Positions 7,426 to 16,886 of a DNA stretch of 64,000 nt are shown piece after piece. The notes under the pieces were generated by a model. The model worked only from the letters and a program-made list of their open reading frames with translations, had not been told where the DNA came from and searched no databases. Source of the DNA: an uncultured Clostridia bacterium. Its GTDB lineage: Bacteria > Bacillota > Clostridia > Christensenellales > Borkfalkiaceae. Numbering within the stretch: the first letter of the stretch is position 1; each line of letters starts with the position of its first letter. Location: NCBI GenBank assembly GCA_947627665.1, contig CANQWX010000002.1:60453-124452 (forward strand), read 5' to 3'. The position numbers and the translations under genes were made by a program.

Positions 7426-8948
7426 AGAGCGAAGAATATCTGAATGAGATACGGAAGGCGGAGGCGCTCAGGCGCGCCGTGCTCCGCAAGATCGTCATCG
7501 AAAAGAAGAAGATCGTCTTTCATCTCGTGACCGATCTTACATACGGGGAGGAGGACGTCGCCTACGCAAGGGCGGTGTCCGAAAAGTATGTGCCCGAGGG
7601 CTATACCGCGGAGGCGGACGTCGTCAAGTCGGTGCCGAGCGCGGAGGGGGTGAAGGCGACCGCGATGGAACTTCTGCGCGGCATCTCTCCCGCCGCGGCG
7701 GCTTTTCTCACGCCCGCGGACATCGAGGTCTGCACGGACGGTGCGGGCGGGCGGTTTTTTCTTTCCGTCACCGAAGAGGAGCAGGCGCGGTTCGAAGCAG
7801 CAGGCATCCTTGACGCGCTTTCGGCATCGCTCTCCCGCCGTTTCTGCGGGAGCTGGATCGGGGATTTCCGCCGCATAGCGAGGGCGCCGCAGGAGATCGA
7901 GCACGGCGCGATCCCGCCCGCGGAGGTCTTGACCGCCCCCCGCATGTTCCCTGTGGAGGCGTTCGAGCCGATCGACGGCGCGGAGGTGAGTTCCGCGCTT
8001 GTCGTCGCCGACCTGAAGGGGGAGGTGCCTTCTGCCACTCTCTGCGGCGAGCTTGTCCATCTCGAGGAGCGCACCACCAAGACGGGGAAGCCCTATTTCC
8101 GCATGAGCCTGCGCGATTCGAGCGGGACGCTCTCCTTCTCCTATTTCGCCAAGAAGGCGACCGTCGAGAAGGTTCGGGCGCTGCAAGCGGGCGTGAGCAT
8201 CTGTGCAACGGGCGCGAACGAGCTGTTCAACGGCTCTTTCCGCTTCACCGCAAACAAGCTCGACCTCGGCAGGCCGCCCGAGGGATATGTCGCCAAAAAG
8301 AACTATTTGCCCGTCCCCGCCGCCTATTGCGCGGTCTTTCCCGAGGCCTGCGCCGACCCCGTGCAGGACGACCTGTTCGGCGGAAAGGCGCTGCCCGAGG
8401 CATTTTTGCACGAAAAATATGTGGTGTTCGACCTCGAAACGACGGGGCTGAATTATACGCCCGTGGGGGGCGCGATGGACCGCATCATCGAGATCGGCGC
8501 GGTCAAGATCGAAAACGGCCGCGTTTCGGAGCGGTTTTCCTCCTTTATCGCCTGCCCCGTCCGCCTGAGCGCCGCGATCAAGGACCTGACGGGCATCTCC
8601 GACGAGATGCTCGCGGGCGCGCCCGAGGTGGGAAAGGTGATGGCGGACTTCCGCAGGTTCAGCGACGGTTGCGGGCTTGTGGCGCACAACGCCTCGTTCG
8701 ACAGCGCCTTCATCCGCTTTTACGGCGAGGAGGCGGGCTATTCGTTCGCCAACCGCGTCTACGATACGGTCACCCTCGCGCAGGAGCAGCTGCGGCTCGC
8801 CAATTATAAGCTCAACACCGTGGCGGACCACTACGGCTTTGTGTTCCGCCACCACCGCGCCTTTGACGACGCCTTCGTCACCGCCAAGATCTTTATCGAG
8901 CTTGTGCGCGGGAAAGGGGAGCTTCCCAAGCCGTTTTCCTCGTTTTGA
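7422..8948 (+). CDS. PolC-like N-terminal/OB/exonuclease protein lacking the polymerase
   Basis: 508 residues, in the place where Firmicutes carry polC (about 1,430 residues) between ispG and rimP. Residues about 20-155 resemble the PolC N-terminal domain, about 203-283 an OB fold, and 330-495 a DEDDh 3'-5' exonuclease: Exo I D337/E339 in FDLETTGL, Exo II HNASFD (422-427), Exo III HHRAFDD (477-483). The PHP domain and the whole polymerase III palm/fingers are missing. The stop is followed within 20 bp by a promoter for rimP, so there is no hidden frameshifted remainder. It probably acts as a stand-alone DNA exonuclease or proofreading subunit; calling it a full polymerase would be wrong. All exonuclease catalytic residues are intact, so it is not obviously a pseudogene. 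Confidence 0.85.
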   Translation: MKSEEYLNEIRKAEALRRAVLRKIVIEKKKIVFHLVTDLTYGEEDVAYARAVSEKYVPEGYTAEADVVKSVPSAEGVKATAMELLRGISPAAAAFLTPADIEVCTDGAGGRFFLSVTEEEQARFEAAGILDALSASLSRRFCGSWIGDFRRIARAPQEIEHGAIPPAEVLTAPRMFPVEAFEPIDGAEVSSALVVADLKGEVPSATLCGELVHLEERTTKTGKPYFRMSLRDSSGTLSFSYFAKKATVEKVRALQAGVSICATGANELFNGSFRFTANKLDLGRPPEGYVAKKNYLPVPAAYCAVFPEACADPVQDDLFGGKALPEAFLHEKYVVFDLETTGLNYTPVGGAMDRIIEIGAVKIENGRVSERFSSFIACPVRLSAAIKDLTGISDEMLAGAPEVGKVMADFRRFSDGCGLVAHNASFDSAFIRFYGEEAGYSFANRVYDTVTLAQEQLRLANYKLNTVADHYGFVFRHHRAFDDAFVTAKIFIELVRGKGELPKPFSSF

Positions 8949-8968
8949 GAAAAATTTCCGCAAAACGC

Positions 8969-8997
8969 TTGCAATCGGCGCGCGGATATGCTATAAT
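8969..8997 (+). promoter_or_regulatory. Promoter of the rimP-nusA-infB operon
   Basis: TTGCAA at 8969-8974, 17-bp spacer, TATAAT at 8992-8997. Confidence 0.8.
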
Positions 8998-9022
8998 ATG
9001 CTTGCTTGATCAAGGAAAGGTG

Positions 9023-9048
9023 ATTGAGAGCGGTTTTCCGCTCTCAAT
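9023..9048 (+). promoter_or_regulatory. Stem-loop in the rimP leader
   Basis: ATTGAGAGCGG-tttt-CCGCTCTCAAT, a perfect 11-bp stem followed by TCTTG, 20 nt before the rimP start. It could be an attenuator through which NusA levels feed back on the operon; this is inference. Confidence 0.55.
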
Positions 9049-9067
9049 TCTTGTATAAAGGAGAAGT

Positions 9068-9523
9068 ATGAAAGTCATGCCTGTGGATCGGGTCGTCGCC
9101 CATCTTGCGCCCATCGCGGAGGCGGTCGGCGTGGAGATCGTCGACGCGGCGTGGAACGCGCGGGAGAAGTCGCTCACCCTCTTTATCGACGCGGCGGGCG
9201 GCGTGGACCTGAACCTCTGCGAAAAGTTCCACCGCGCGGTGGACGGGCCTCTCGACGAGCTTGATCCCACCTTCGGTGCGCCCTATACCCTCAATTGCTC
9301 CTCGGCGGGGCTGGACCGTCCCTTCAAGACCGAAAAAGACTACCTCCGCCACTGCGGCGAAAAGGTGGAGATACGGCTCTATGCGCCGATCGGCGGCTCG
9401 AAGTATCACGAGGGAGTGCTGCTCGGGCTGGAAGCGGGCGAAGTTCTGATCGCGGGCGTGGACGGGGAAAAGCGCTTCCCGCTCGCGGGGATCGCCAAGG
9501 CCTGCCTTCTCATCGAAGTATAA
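9068..9523 (+). CDS. rimP: Ribosome maturation factor RimP
   Basis: 151 residues. Small two-domain protein needed for 30S subunit maturation. Recognised from the N-terminal pattern LAPIAEAVGVEIVDAAW, the VSSPGLDRP-like segment here SSAGLDRPF, and position directly before nusA as in most bacteria. Start at 9068 has AAGGAG upstream. It heads its own transcription unit with promoter at 8969-8997 and a leader hairpin. Confidence 0.92.
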   Translation: MKVMPVDRVVAHLAPIAEAVGVEIVDAAWNAREKSLTLFIDAAGGVDLNLCEKFHRAVDGPLDELDPTFGAPYTLNCSSAGLDRPFKTEKDYLRHCGEKVEIRLYAPIGGSKYHEGVLLGLEAGEVLIAGVDGEKRFPLAGIAKACLLIEV

Positions 9524-9548
9524 TAAGAACAAAAAAATTAAAATTTCC

Positions 9549-9589
9549 TCACGGAAAAAGAGATTGCGTCGGCAAAAGATTTTCCGTGA
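9549..9589 (+). promoter_or_regulatory. Stem-loop between rimP and nusA
   Basis: TCACGGAAAA (9549-9558) pairs with TTTTCCGTGA (9580-9589) with a 21-nt loop, ending 18 nt before the nusA start. A possible control hairpin or processing site inside the operon. Confidence 0.5.
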
Positions 9590-9607
9590 ACGAAAGGAGA
9601 AAATATC

Positions 9608-10732
9608 ATGGTAAACAAGGATTTCTTTGCGGCGCTTGCCGACCTCGAACGGGAAAAGGGGATCGGCGAGGATGTGTTCTTCGAGGCGCTCCGCGGCGCC
9701 CTTTCCTCCGCCTACAAGAAGCAGTTCGAAGATGAAACGGGCACCGTCCGCATCGATTTCGACGCGGAGAAGGGGACCATCCGCTTCTTCCTCGAACACG
9801 TCGTGGTGGACAACGACGAGGCGCTCGACGGCGAGATCCTCTTGAAGGACGCGGTCGAGATCAAAAAGAGCGCCAAGGTGGGCGACATCCTCTCGGAGGA
9901 ATTCGTCCCGAAGGACTTCTCGCGCATCGCCGCGCAGACCGCAAAGCAGGTCATTCTGCAAAAGATCCACGAAACGGAGCGCGACAACACCCTCTCCGAA
10001 TTCTCGGACAAAGAGGGCGAACTGATGAACGGTCTGGTGCGTAAGGTGGACATGAGGAACGTCTACATCGAGCTTGGCAAGGGACAGATCGAGGGGCTGA
10101 TGCTCCCGCAGGACCAGGTCCCCGGCGAACGCTACGAAACGGGCGACCGCCTCAAAGTGTTTGTAAAAAGGGTCAAGAGCGGCGGCAAGAACGCGCAGGT
10201 GCTCGTATCCCGCGCCGCGCCGGGCTTTGTCAAGCGGCTGTTCGAGGAGGAAGTGCCCGAGATCAAGCAGGGGGTCGTCGTCGTTAAATCGGTCGCCCGT
10301 GAGGCGGGCCACCGCACCAAAATTGCGATCGCAACGTCCGATCCGCGCATTGATCCCGTCGGCGCCTGCGTCGGCAACAAGGGCGCCCGCGTCAACGCGG
10401 TCGTCGCGGAGCTTGGCGGCGAGAAGGTGGACATCATCCTGTGGAGCGAAAATCCCCTCGAATTCATCGCAAAGGCGCTCTCTCCCGCTACGGTCATCTC
10501 GGTGACGCAGATGTCCGAGAAGTCGGCGGTCGCCGTCGTGCCCGACGACAAGCTCTCCCTCGCCATCGGCAGGGACGGGCAGAACGCGCGGCTGGCGGCG
10601 CGGCTCACGGGCTGGAAGATCGACGTCAAGAGCGAGAGCGCGGCGCAAAAGCTTGCCCTCGAACAGGAAGCGGTAGAGGAGCCTCTTGAGGAGCCTCTCG
10701 GAGAGAGCGCGGAGGAGAACGCAGAGGAATGA
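9608..10732 (+). CDS. nusA: Transcription termination/antitermination factor NusA
   Basis: 374 residues. N-terminal RNA-polymerase-binding domain (about 1-125), S1 domain (about 135-200), and two KH domains including VGACVGNKGARVNAV and LAIGRDGQNARLAARLTGW; a short acidic tail. As in other Firmicutes there are no C-terminal acidic repeats of the E. coli type. It binds RNA polymerase and nascent RNA to modulate pausing and termination. Ribosome site AAAGGAG. The end overlaps the ylxR start by ATGA. Confidence 0.96.
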   Translation: MVNKDFFAALADLEREKGIGEDVFFEALRGALSSAYKKQFEDETGTVRIDFDAEKGTIRFFLEHVVVDNDEALDGEILLKDAVEIKKSAKVGDILSEEFVPKDFSRIAAQTAKQVILQKIHETERDNTLSEFSDKEGELMNGLVRKVDMRNVYIELGKGQIEGLMLPQDQVPGERYETGDRLKVFVKRVKSGGKNAQVLVSRAAPGFVKRLFEEEVPEIKQGVVVVKSVAREAGHRTKIAIATSDPRIDPVGACVGNKGARVNAVVAELGGEKVDIILWSENPLEFIAKALSPATVISVTQMSEKSAVAVVPDDKLSLAIGRDGQNARLAARLTGWKIDVKSESAAQKLALEQEAVEEPLEEPLGESAEENAEE

Positions 10733-10989
10733 AGCAGATCCCGATGCGCACCTGCATTGCCTGCCGCGAAGAAAAACCCAAGCGGGAGATGCTCCGCGTC
10801 GTGAAGAACGCGGCGGGCGAGATACGGCTCGACTTTTCGGGCAAACTTCCGGGGAGGGGGGCGTATATCTGCGACAGCGCGGCGTGTATCGCCAAACTGC
10901 GCAAGTACCGCCTTCTCCACAAAAATTTTTCCTGCGAAGTGCCCGAGGAGGTGTACGCCCGCATCGAGGAGGAGTATGGAGCGAAGTAA
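10729..10989 (+). CDS. ylxR: YlxR family RNA-binding protein (RnpM)
   Basis: 86 residues. Begins with the family signature RTCIACREEKPKREMLRVV and carries GRGAYIC. YlxR proteins lie between nusA and ylxQ in Firmicutes; B. subtilis YlxR was named RnpM as an RNase P modulator. Coupled to nusA by ATGA overlap and overlapping the next gene by 14 nt. Confidence 0.92.
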   Translation: MKQIPMRTCIACREEKPKREMLRVVKNAAGEIRLDFSGKLPGRGAYICDSAACIAKLRKYRLLHKNFSCEVPEEVYARIEEEYGAK

Positions 10990-11275
10990 AATTGCCTCCT
11001 ATCTCGGCTTTGCGCGGCGGGCGGGAAAACTCACGCTCGGCGTGCAGGCGGCGGAAACGGTCAGGCGGGGGGTATTTCTCCTCGTCGCGGACGGGTCCGT
11101 TGCCGCAAACAGCCGCAAGACGATCGAAAAGCTGCAAAGGCGCTTCGGCTGCCCGCTGGTGTTCGTGGAAGGCCTCGGGGACATGACGGGAAAGGCGTTT
11201 TGCAAACTTGCCGCCGTGCGGGACGAACATCTCGCGGCGGCGATCGTAAAAGAATGCCGTCCGAAACAGATATAA
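10976..11275 (+). CDS. L7Ae-like ribosomal/RNA-binding protein (YlxQ)
   Basis: 99 residues with the L7Ae fold pattern: IASYLGFARRAGKLTLGV, LLVADGS, and a conserved KTIEKL helix. YlxQ-type proteins bind kink-turn RNA and are always found between ylxR and infB. Starts inside the end of ylxR (14-nt overlap), consistent with translational coupling. Confidence 0.9.
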   Translation: MERSKIASYLGFARRAGKLTLGVQAAETVRRGVFLLVADGSVAANSRKTIEKLQRRFGCPLVFVEGLGDMTGKAFCKLAAVRDEHLAAAIVKECRPKQI

Positions 11276-11294
11276 GGAAATTTCAAAAACCATT

Positions 11295-13811
11295 ATGGCA
11301 TACGAAAATATTGAAAAATTAAGTTCTCTCATCGAAGAAAAAACGCTTGCGTCGCTGCAAAAGTCGGTCACGCAGGGGGAGCGTAAACTCACCGAACTCC
11401 TCAAAAAGCTCACCGAAATGGAAACGGCGGCGAACCTCAAGCGCGCCGAGGAAGAGGCGAAGCGGCGGGAGGAGGAACGTCTTTTGGCGGAAGCGCGCGA
11501 GCAGGAGGAGAGGCTCCGGCGGGAAGCGGAGGAAAAGGAGGCGGAGCAGAGTGCGCCGCCTGCGCCCGAACCCAAGCCCGAGCCTGCGCCCGCGCCCGAG
11601 GCCAAGGCGGAGCCGGTACGGACGGAAAAGCCCGCCCCCGCGGCGGGGAATGCCCGTCCTGCGCGGAGAGAACGTCCCGAGCCGCAGAACACCTACAAGG
11701 CGCCCGCTTCCCAGCCCCGCGCCACCTTCCGTCCCGCAGACAGCCGCCCGCAGCGGCCCACATCGGCGGGAGCACGTCCCGCGGGACCCGCAACGGGAGC
11801 ACGTCCCGCAAGACCTGCGGGCAGCGGAATGGGAGCGCGTCCCGTAAGGCCCGCGGCGCCCGCGCCCGTTCCCCGCAGGGAGCCGGCAGGCGGCAAGAAA
11901 TTCGAAAAGACGTATGTGGAGAAGCGTCCCGAGAACAAGCGCGCGCTGCAAAGAAGGCAGGGCGCGACCGTGGGCGACTTCGACGAGGATAAGAGCGGCT
12001 ACCGCAAGGCGCGCTTTGCCAAGAAGGGCGCCAAGAAGGAAACGCAGACCATCAAGATCGACCACGCCGTCGTCACGAGCAAGGAGATCCCCATCAAGGT
12101 GCTCTCCGAAAAACTCGGCATCTCGGCGGTGGAGATCACGAAGCGCCTCTTCCGCGAAGGGGTCATGAAAACGGTCAACGAGTCGGTGGACTACGACAAC
12201 GCGGCGTTCATCGCCTTAGAGCTGGGCATCGACCTCGAATACAAGCCCGAAAAGACGGCGGAGGACGCCCTCTTCGAGGAGCACGGCGGCGAGGACACGG
12301 CGGAAAACACCGTGCCGCGCGCACCCGTCGTCACGGTCATGGGGCACGTCGACCACGGCAAGACCTCCCTGCTCGACTGCATCCGCAAGACCAACGTCAC
12401 CGCAGGCGAGGCGGGCGGGATCACGCAGAGCATCGGCGCCTACACCGTATCCTTCGGCGAGGGGAAGAAGATCACCTTTATCGACACCCCGGGGCATGCG
12501 GCGTTCACGGCGATGCGCGCCCGCGGCGCACAGGTCACCGACATCGTGGTGCTCGTGGTTGCGGCGGACGACGGCATCATGCCGCAGACAGTGGAGGCGA
12601 TCGACCACGCCAAGGCGGCAAAGGTGCCCATCATCGTCGCCATGAACAAGATGGATAAGCCGCACGCCGACCCCGACAAGGTCAAGCAGGGGCTGATGAA
12701 ATACGACCTCGTGCCCGAGGAATGGGGCGGCGACATCATCATCGTCCCCGTTTCGGCAAAGACGGGCATGGGAATCGAAAACCTGCTCGAGAGCATCTAT
12801 CTCGTCGCGGAGATGCAGGAACTCAAAGCAAATCCCTCCCGCAAGGCGAAGGGGGTCATCATCGAGGCGAAGCTCGACAAGGGCAAAGGCCCCATGGCGA
12901 GCGTGCTCGTGCAAAACGGTACGCTCCGCACGGGCGACAACCTCATCTCGGGCACCACGATGGGCAGGGTGCGCGCGATGATCGACGACAAGGGCAGAAC
13001 GGTCAAGGAGGCAGGTCCCTCCATGGCAGTCTCCGTTCTGGGGCTTGAGGACGTCCCCAACGCGGGCGATACCATCTTCGCGGTGGAGCAGTCCCTCATG
13101 AAGCAGGTACAGGAGGAGCGCAAGAGCAAACAGCGCGAATCCATGATCAAGGAAACCGCAAAAGTCACGCTGGACGACGTGTTCGCGCAGGTTTCGGAGG
13201 GCCTCAAAGAACTCAACGTCATCGTCAAAGGCGACGTGCAAGGTTCGGTGGAGGCGGTCAAGGCCTCGCTCGAAAAACTTTCCAACGAAGAAGTCAAGGT
13301 CAAGGTCATCCATGCGGGCGCGGGCGCGGTCAACGAGAGCGACATCATGCTCGCGGACTCCGCAAACGCGATCGTCATCGGCTTCAATGTCCGTCCCGAT
13401 ACCAAGGCGAAACAGCTCGCCGAGCGCAGCAGGGTGGACGTGCGGACCTACCGCATCATCTACGAGCTGATCGACGACATGGAGGCGGCGCTCAAGGGCA
13501 TGCTCGCGCCCAAATACCATGAAATTTACATGGGCAAGGCGCAGGTGTTGCAGACCTTCAACATCACGGGCGTGGGCACGGTCGCGGGCTGCTACGTCAC
13601 CGAGGGCAAACTTGTCCGCGGAGGCAAGCTCCGTATCTACCGCGACGACGTCATGATCGTCGAGGGGAATGTCAAACAGCTCAAACGCTTCAAGGACGAC
13701 GCCAAGGAAGTTTCGGGCGGCCTCGAGTGCGGCTGCGCGATCGACGGCTTCAACGAGATCAAGGTCGGCGACTTCATCGAATGCTATATCATCGAGGAGA
13801 TCAAGCCATGA
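11295..13811 (+). CDS. infB: Translation initiation factor IF-2
   Basis: 838 residues. A long, low-complexity N-terminal part (about 40-230) rich in Ala, Pro, Arg and Glu, an IF2_N domain around 260-310 ([19 protein letters not shown]), then the GTPase with G1 GHVDHGKT (350-357), switch TQSIGAY, G3 DTPGH and G4 NKMD, followed by the IF-2 domains II-IV that bind fMet-tRNA. It places initiator tRNA on the 30S subunit. Ribosome site AAGGA. The stop overlaps the rbfA start (ATGA). Confidence 0.97.
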   Translation: MAYENIEKLSSLIEEKTLASLQKSVTQGERKLTELLKKLTEMETAANLKRAEEEAKRREEERLLAEAREQEERLRREAEEKEAEQSAPPAPEPKPEPAPAPEAKAEPVRTEKPAPAAGNARPARRERPEPQNTYKAPASQPRATFRPADSRPQRPTSAGARPAGPATGARPARPAGSGMGARPVRPAAPAPVPRREPAGGKKFEKTYVEKRPENKRALQRRQGATVGDFDEDKSGYRKARFAKKGAKKETQTIKIDHAVVTSKEIPIKVLSEKLGISAVEITKRLFREGVMKTVNESVDYDNAAFIALELGIDLEYKPEKTAEDALFEEHGGEDTAENTVPRAPVVTVMGHVDHGKTSLLDCIRKTNVTAGEAGGITQSIGAYTVSFGEGKKITFIDTPGHAAFTAMRARGAQVTDIVVLVVAADDGIMPQTVEAIDHAKAAKVPIIVAMNKMDKPHADPDKVKQGLMKYDLVPEEWGGDIIIVPVSAKTGMGIENLLESIYLVAEMQELKANPSRKAKGVIIEAKLDKGKGPMASVLVQNGTLRTGDNLISGTTMGRVRAMIDDKGRTVKEAGPSMAVSVLGLEDVPNAGDTIFAVEQSLMKQVQEERKSKQRESMIKETAKVTLDDVFAQVSEGLKELNVIVKGDVQGSVEAVKASLEKLSNEEVKVKVIHAGAGAVNESDIMLADSANAIVIGFNVRPDTKAKQLAERSRVDVRTYRIIYELIDDMEAALKGMLAPKYHEIYMGKAQVLQTFNITGVGTVAGCYVTEGKLVRGGKLRIYRDDVMIVEGNVKQLKRFKDDAKEVSGGLECGCAIDGFNEIKVGDFIECYIIEEIKP

Positions 13812-14179
13812 AACCCGCGAGAACGCAACGGTTGAACAGTGAATTCCGCCGCGCCGTTTCGGAAATTTTGGCGGGTCCCCTGAAGAACAGGGAGCCGTCG
13901 CTTTGCGGCATCATCTCGGTGACGGAGGCGTCGGTTTCGCCCGATCTCAAGACTGCCAAGATCTACGTCAGCATTTTGACGGCGGACGGGGCGGACAAGG
14001 CGGCGGACTTCCGTATTTTGAAGGAGAACGCGGGCTTTGTACGGCACGAGCTTGCGCAGAGGATGCAGATGCGCACGGTGCCGCAGCTCACCTTTTTGGA
14101 GGACGGGAGCATGGAATACGGCTCCAGAATGGACGCCCTTCTCTCGGAGCTTGGCACGGGGCAGGACAAGAACGAATGA
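13808..14179 (+). CDS. rbfA: 30S ribosome-binding factor RbfA
   Basis: 123 residues from the ATG at 13808. KH-like fold protein that assists 16S rRNA 5'-end maturation. Typical features: N-terminal RLNSEFRRAVSEIL, SVTEASVSPDLKTAKIYVS, and C-terminal PQLTFLEDGSMEYGSRM. Its position after infB is conserved. Overlaps both neighbours by 4 nt. Confidence 0.94.
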   Translation: MKPARTQRLNSEFRRAVSEILAGPLKNREPSLCGIISVTEASVSPDLKTAKIYVSILTADGADKAADFRILKENAGFVRHELAQRMQMRTVPQLTFLEDGSMEYGSRMDALLSELGTGQDKNE

Positions 14180-15138
14180 ACACGATCGAAGAAATCGCAG
14201 GCGTTTTGAAACGCCTCAAGAGCGCGGTGATCTTTACCCATACCCGTCCCGACGGCGACGCCATCGGATCCGCTATGGCGCTTTCCCGCGCTCTTTCTTT
14301 TTATCATATCCCCTGTGAAGTGGCGGACGACAGCGACATTCCCGAGAAGTTTTCCTATCTCGCGCCCGCTTTCGTCAAGCGCCCCACGCTTGACGCGGAG
14401 GGGTATATCTGCGTGGATGCGAGCGACGATACCCGCCTCGGCGAGCTGGCGGGCGTATTCCGCAGGGGAGCGCGGAAGGGGAAGGTGACCGTGAACATCG
14501 ACCACCACATCTCCAACACCCGCTTTTGCCGCTACAATTTCGTGCGCGAACGCGCCAGCAACAGCGAAAACATTTTGCAGCTCATCGAAGCGCTCGGCGT
14601 GCCCCTCGACAAAGAGATCTCGCAGGCCCTCATGACGGGCATCGTCACCGATTCGGGCGGGTTTTCGCACGGCGACGTGGACGGGGACACCTTCCGCGCG
14701 GCGGCGCTCGCCGCCGACGGCGGTGCGGACCCCGAACTCATCTCATACCGCATGTTCCGCAAGCAGAGCAGGGCGCGCGCGTCGATGTACGCGGAGGTCA
14801 TCTCCCATCTGCGCTATCTGCTCGGCGATCGCCTTGCCGTCGCCCTCGTCACGGACGAAATGCTCACCCGTTACGGTTTGGGGCAGGACGCCACCGAGGG
14901 CTTCGTCGACTTCGGGCTTACCGTCGACAGCGTGGAGGTCAGCGTCTGCCTTCTGGAATGCAAAAAGGGGCAGTATAAGGCCTCCTTCCGCTCCAAGGGG
15001 AAGGCGGACGTCAACGAGATCGCGGGGCGGTTCGGCGGCGGCGGACACGTTCTCGCCTCGGGCTGCATGCTCTTCGGGGACCTCGAAGAGGCCATCGACC
15101 GTCTGCGCTATTGCGTCTTGCAGCAATTGGGGGAATGA
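14176..15138 (+). CDS. nrnA: DHH phosphoesterase, NrnA-type oligoribonuclease/pAp phosphatase
   Basis: 320 residues. Metal-binding motifs THTRPDGDAIGSA (21-33), D in ICVDASD, NIDHHISN, and the DHHA1 motif FGGGGH near the C-terminus. NrnA degrades nano-RNA and dephosphorylates pAp; related members hydrolyse cyclic dinucleotide products. Location between rbfA and truB is usual for Firmicutes. ATGA overlap with rbfA; the next gene starts directly at the stop codon. Confidence 0.9.
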   Translation: MNTIEEIAGVLKRLKSAVIFTHTRPDGDAIGSAMALSRALSFYHIPCEVADDSDIPEKFSYLAPAFVKRPTLDAEGYICVDASDDTRLGELAGVFRRGARKGKVTVNIDHHISNTRFCRYNFVRERASNSENILQLIEALGVPLDKEISQALMTGIVTDSGGFSHGDVDGDTFRAAALAADGGADPELISYRMFRKQSRARASMYAEVISHLRYLLGDRLAVALVTDEMLTRYGLGQDATEGFVDFGLTVDSVEVSVCLLECKKGQYKASFRSKGKADVNEIAGRFGGGGHVLASGCMLFGDLEEAIDRLRYCVLQQLGE

Positions 15139-15972
15139 ATGACGGGCTTTGTCAACATCGATAAACGGGAGGGCGTGTCCTCCGTCTATGCCGTCAACCG
15201 CGTCAAGCGGCTCTCGGGCGTTCCCTGCGGGCACCTTGGCACGCTCGACCCGCTCGCTTCGGGCGTTCTGCCCGTCGGGATCGGCAACGCCACCCGCCTT
15301 TTCAACTACTTTTTAGAGAAGGAAAAGACCTATCTCGCCCGCTTCCGCTTCGGCGTGACGAGCAAGAGCCTCGACCGCGAGAGCGAGCTTCTCTTCGGCG
15401 GCAGGGTTCCTTCCTGCGGGGAGATCGAGGCGGTTTTGCCCCACTTTTTGGGGGAGATCGAACAGGTCCCGCCCGCGTTCAGCGCCATCAGCGTGGGCGG
15501 CAAACGCAGCTACGAATACGCGCGGCAGGGGAAGGAAGTCCCCTTAAACGCAAAACGGGTGCGCATTTCCGCCTTCCGCCTGCTCGGACAGACGGGGGAG
15601 GACGAATTCGCGTTCGAGATCGTCTGCGGCGGCGGCACCTACATCCGTTCCCTCGCGCGCGATCTCGCAAACGCCCTCGGCACCGAGGGGTTCATGGCGG
15701 CGCTGCGGCGGACGCAGAGCGGCGTCTTTACCGAAAAGACGGCGGTGGAGCTTGACGCGCTCACCGCGGAAAATCTCATAGAATACCTCATTCCCACCGA
15801 GGACGTGCTTCCCTTTCCCGCGCTGGAAATGGACGACGAGCGGCTCTATCACGGGCTGGCGCTCCCGTGGAAGGGCGAAAACGGGCAATACAAGCTCTAC
15901 CGCGGCGGGCAGTTTTACGGGCTGGCAAGGGTGGAAAACGGGCTTGTCAAGGCGGAGAAAAAGCTATGTTGA
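15139..15972 (+). CDS. truB: tRNA pseudouridine(55) synthase TruB
   Basis: 277 residues. Catalytic Asp37 in GHLGTLDPLASGVLPV, plus KTYLARFRFG and YIRSLARDL motifs. Makes the T-loop pseudouridine of tRNAs. The C-terminal PUA-like part is short. Follows nrnA without a gap (ATGA type junction) and overlaps ribF by 7 nt. Confidence 0.95.
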   Translation: MTGFVNIDKREGVSSVYAVNRVKRLSGVPCGHLGTLDPLASGVLPVGIGNATRLFNYFLEKEKTYLARFRFGVTSKSLDRESELLFGGRVPSCGEIEAVLPHFLGEIEQVPPAFSAISVGGKRSYEYARQGKEVPLNAKRVRISAFRLLGQTGEDEFAFEIVCGGGTYIRSLARDLANALGTEGFMAALRRTQSGVFTEKTAVELDALTAENLIEYLIPTEDVLPFPALEMDDERLYHGLALPWKGENGQYKLYRGGQFYGLARVENGLVKAEKKLC

Positions 15973-16886
15973 CCGTGCTGCGGGGGGAAGAGCGCTTTCC
16001 CGCGCCCTGCGCGCTCGTCTTCGGCGGCTTCGACGGCCTGCATCTCGGGCACCGCGCCCTGCTCGCCCGCGCAAAGCAGAGCGGCTTGCCCGTCGGGGTC
16101 ACGGCGATCTTCGGCGGCAAGGGGAAAGAGCTGTTCACGCGAGAGGAGCGGGAATACCTCTTTTCGCAAAACGGTGTGCGTTTTGCGCTCGAATTTCCGT
16201 TTACGGAGGCGCTGAAAGACACCTCCGCGGAGGATTTCCTGCGCGGCGTTTTCGGGCGGCTGAACGTGCGATACGCCGTCTGCGGCGAGGATTTCCGCTT
16301 CGGCAGAAACGCCGCGGGGACGGCGGAACTTCTCGCACGGCTCGCGCCCTGCCCCGTGGAAACGGTCCCGCCCGTCTGCTTTTTTCCCGAGGAGGGCGGG
16401 CTGCCGCATAAATTTTCCTCTTCCGCCTGCAAAGAATTTCTCAAAAGAGGGGAGCTGTCCCGCCTCAACGCCTGCCTGTATTCGGCGGCGGAGGACTTTT
16501 ACGGGGGCGCCTACTTCCTCGGCGGGCGGGTCGAGCACGGGCGGCAGATCGGCAGGACGTACGGCTTTCCCACCCTCAATCTGAGCGTCCCTCCCTGCAA
16601 ACTGCTCCCGCCCGACGGCGTGTATTGGGGGGTCTGCGGGACGCCGCAGGGGAATTTCCCCGCGATCGCCAACCTCGGCGCCCGTCCCACGTTCGGGGTG
16701 GAGGAGCGCAAGCTCGAGGCGTATTTGGACGGCTTCTCGGGCGATCTTTACGGCGAAGAGGTGCGCGTCTATCCGCTCGGATATCTGCGCCCCATTCTCA
16801 AATTTTCCTCTGCGGAGGAACTCAAAGCGCAGCTCGCGCGGGACATCTGCGCGATGCGGGAAAACCAAGGAGAGGTCAGACCATGA
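15966..16886 (+). CDS. ribF: Bifunctional riboflavin kinase/FAD synthetase
   Basis: 306 residues from the ATG at 15966 (overlapping the truB stop). N-terminal nucleotidyltransferase with GGFDGLHLGH, and FSSSACKEFL corresponding to the ISSTxIR region; C-terminal riboflavin kinase with GRTYGFPTLNL and ANLGARPTFG. Converts riboflavin to FMN and FAD. The truB-ribF pair is standard. The following gene overlaps by ATGA. Confidence 0.93.
   Translation: MLTVLRGEERFPAPCALVFGGFDGLHLGHRALLARAKQSGLPVGVTAIFGGKGKELFTREEREYLFSQNGVRFALEFPFTEALKDTSAEDFLRGVFGRLNVRYAVCGEDFRFGRNAAGTAELLARLAPCPVETVPPVCFFPEEGGLPHKFSSSACKEFLKRGELSRLNACLYSAAEDFYGGAYFLGGRVEHGRQIGRTYGFPTLNLSVPPCKLLPPDGVYWGVCGTPQGNFPAIANLGARPTFGVEERKLEAYLDGFSGDLYGEEVRVYPLGYLRPILKFSSAEELKAQLARDICAMRENQGEVRP

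Noticed and set aside
8949..9067. A frameshifted remainder of polC after the 508-residue gene
   Set aside because: Only about 120 bp lie before rimP, and they contain a promoter and hairpin; the polymerase part is truly absent.
9044..11692. Very long minus-strand open frame (882 codons) opposite rimP, nusA, ylxR, ylxQ and infB
   Set aside because: It is the antisense shadow of well-identified GC-rich genes; low-complexity Arg/Ser/Pro content and no ribosome site.
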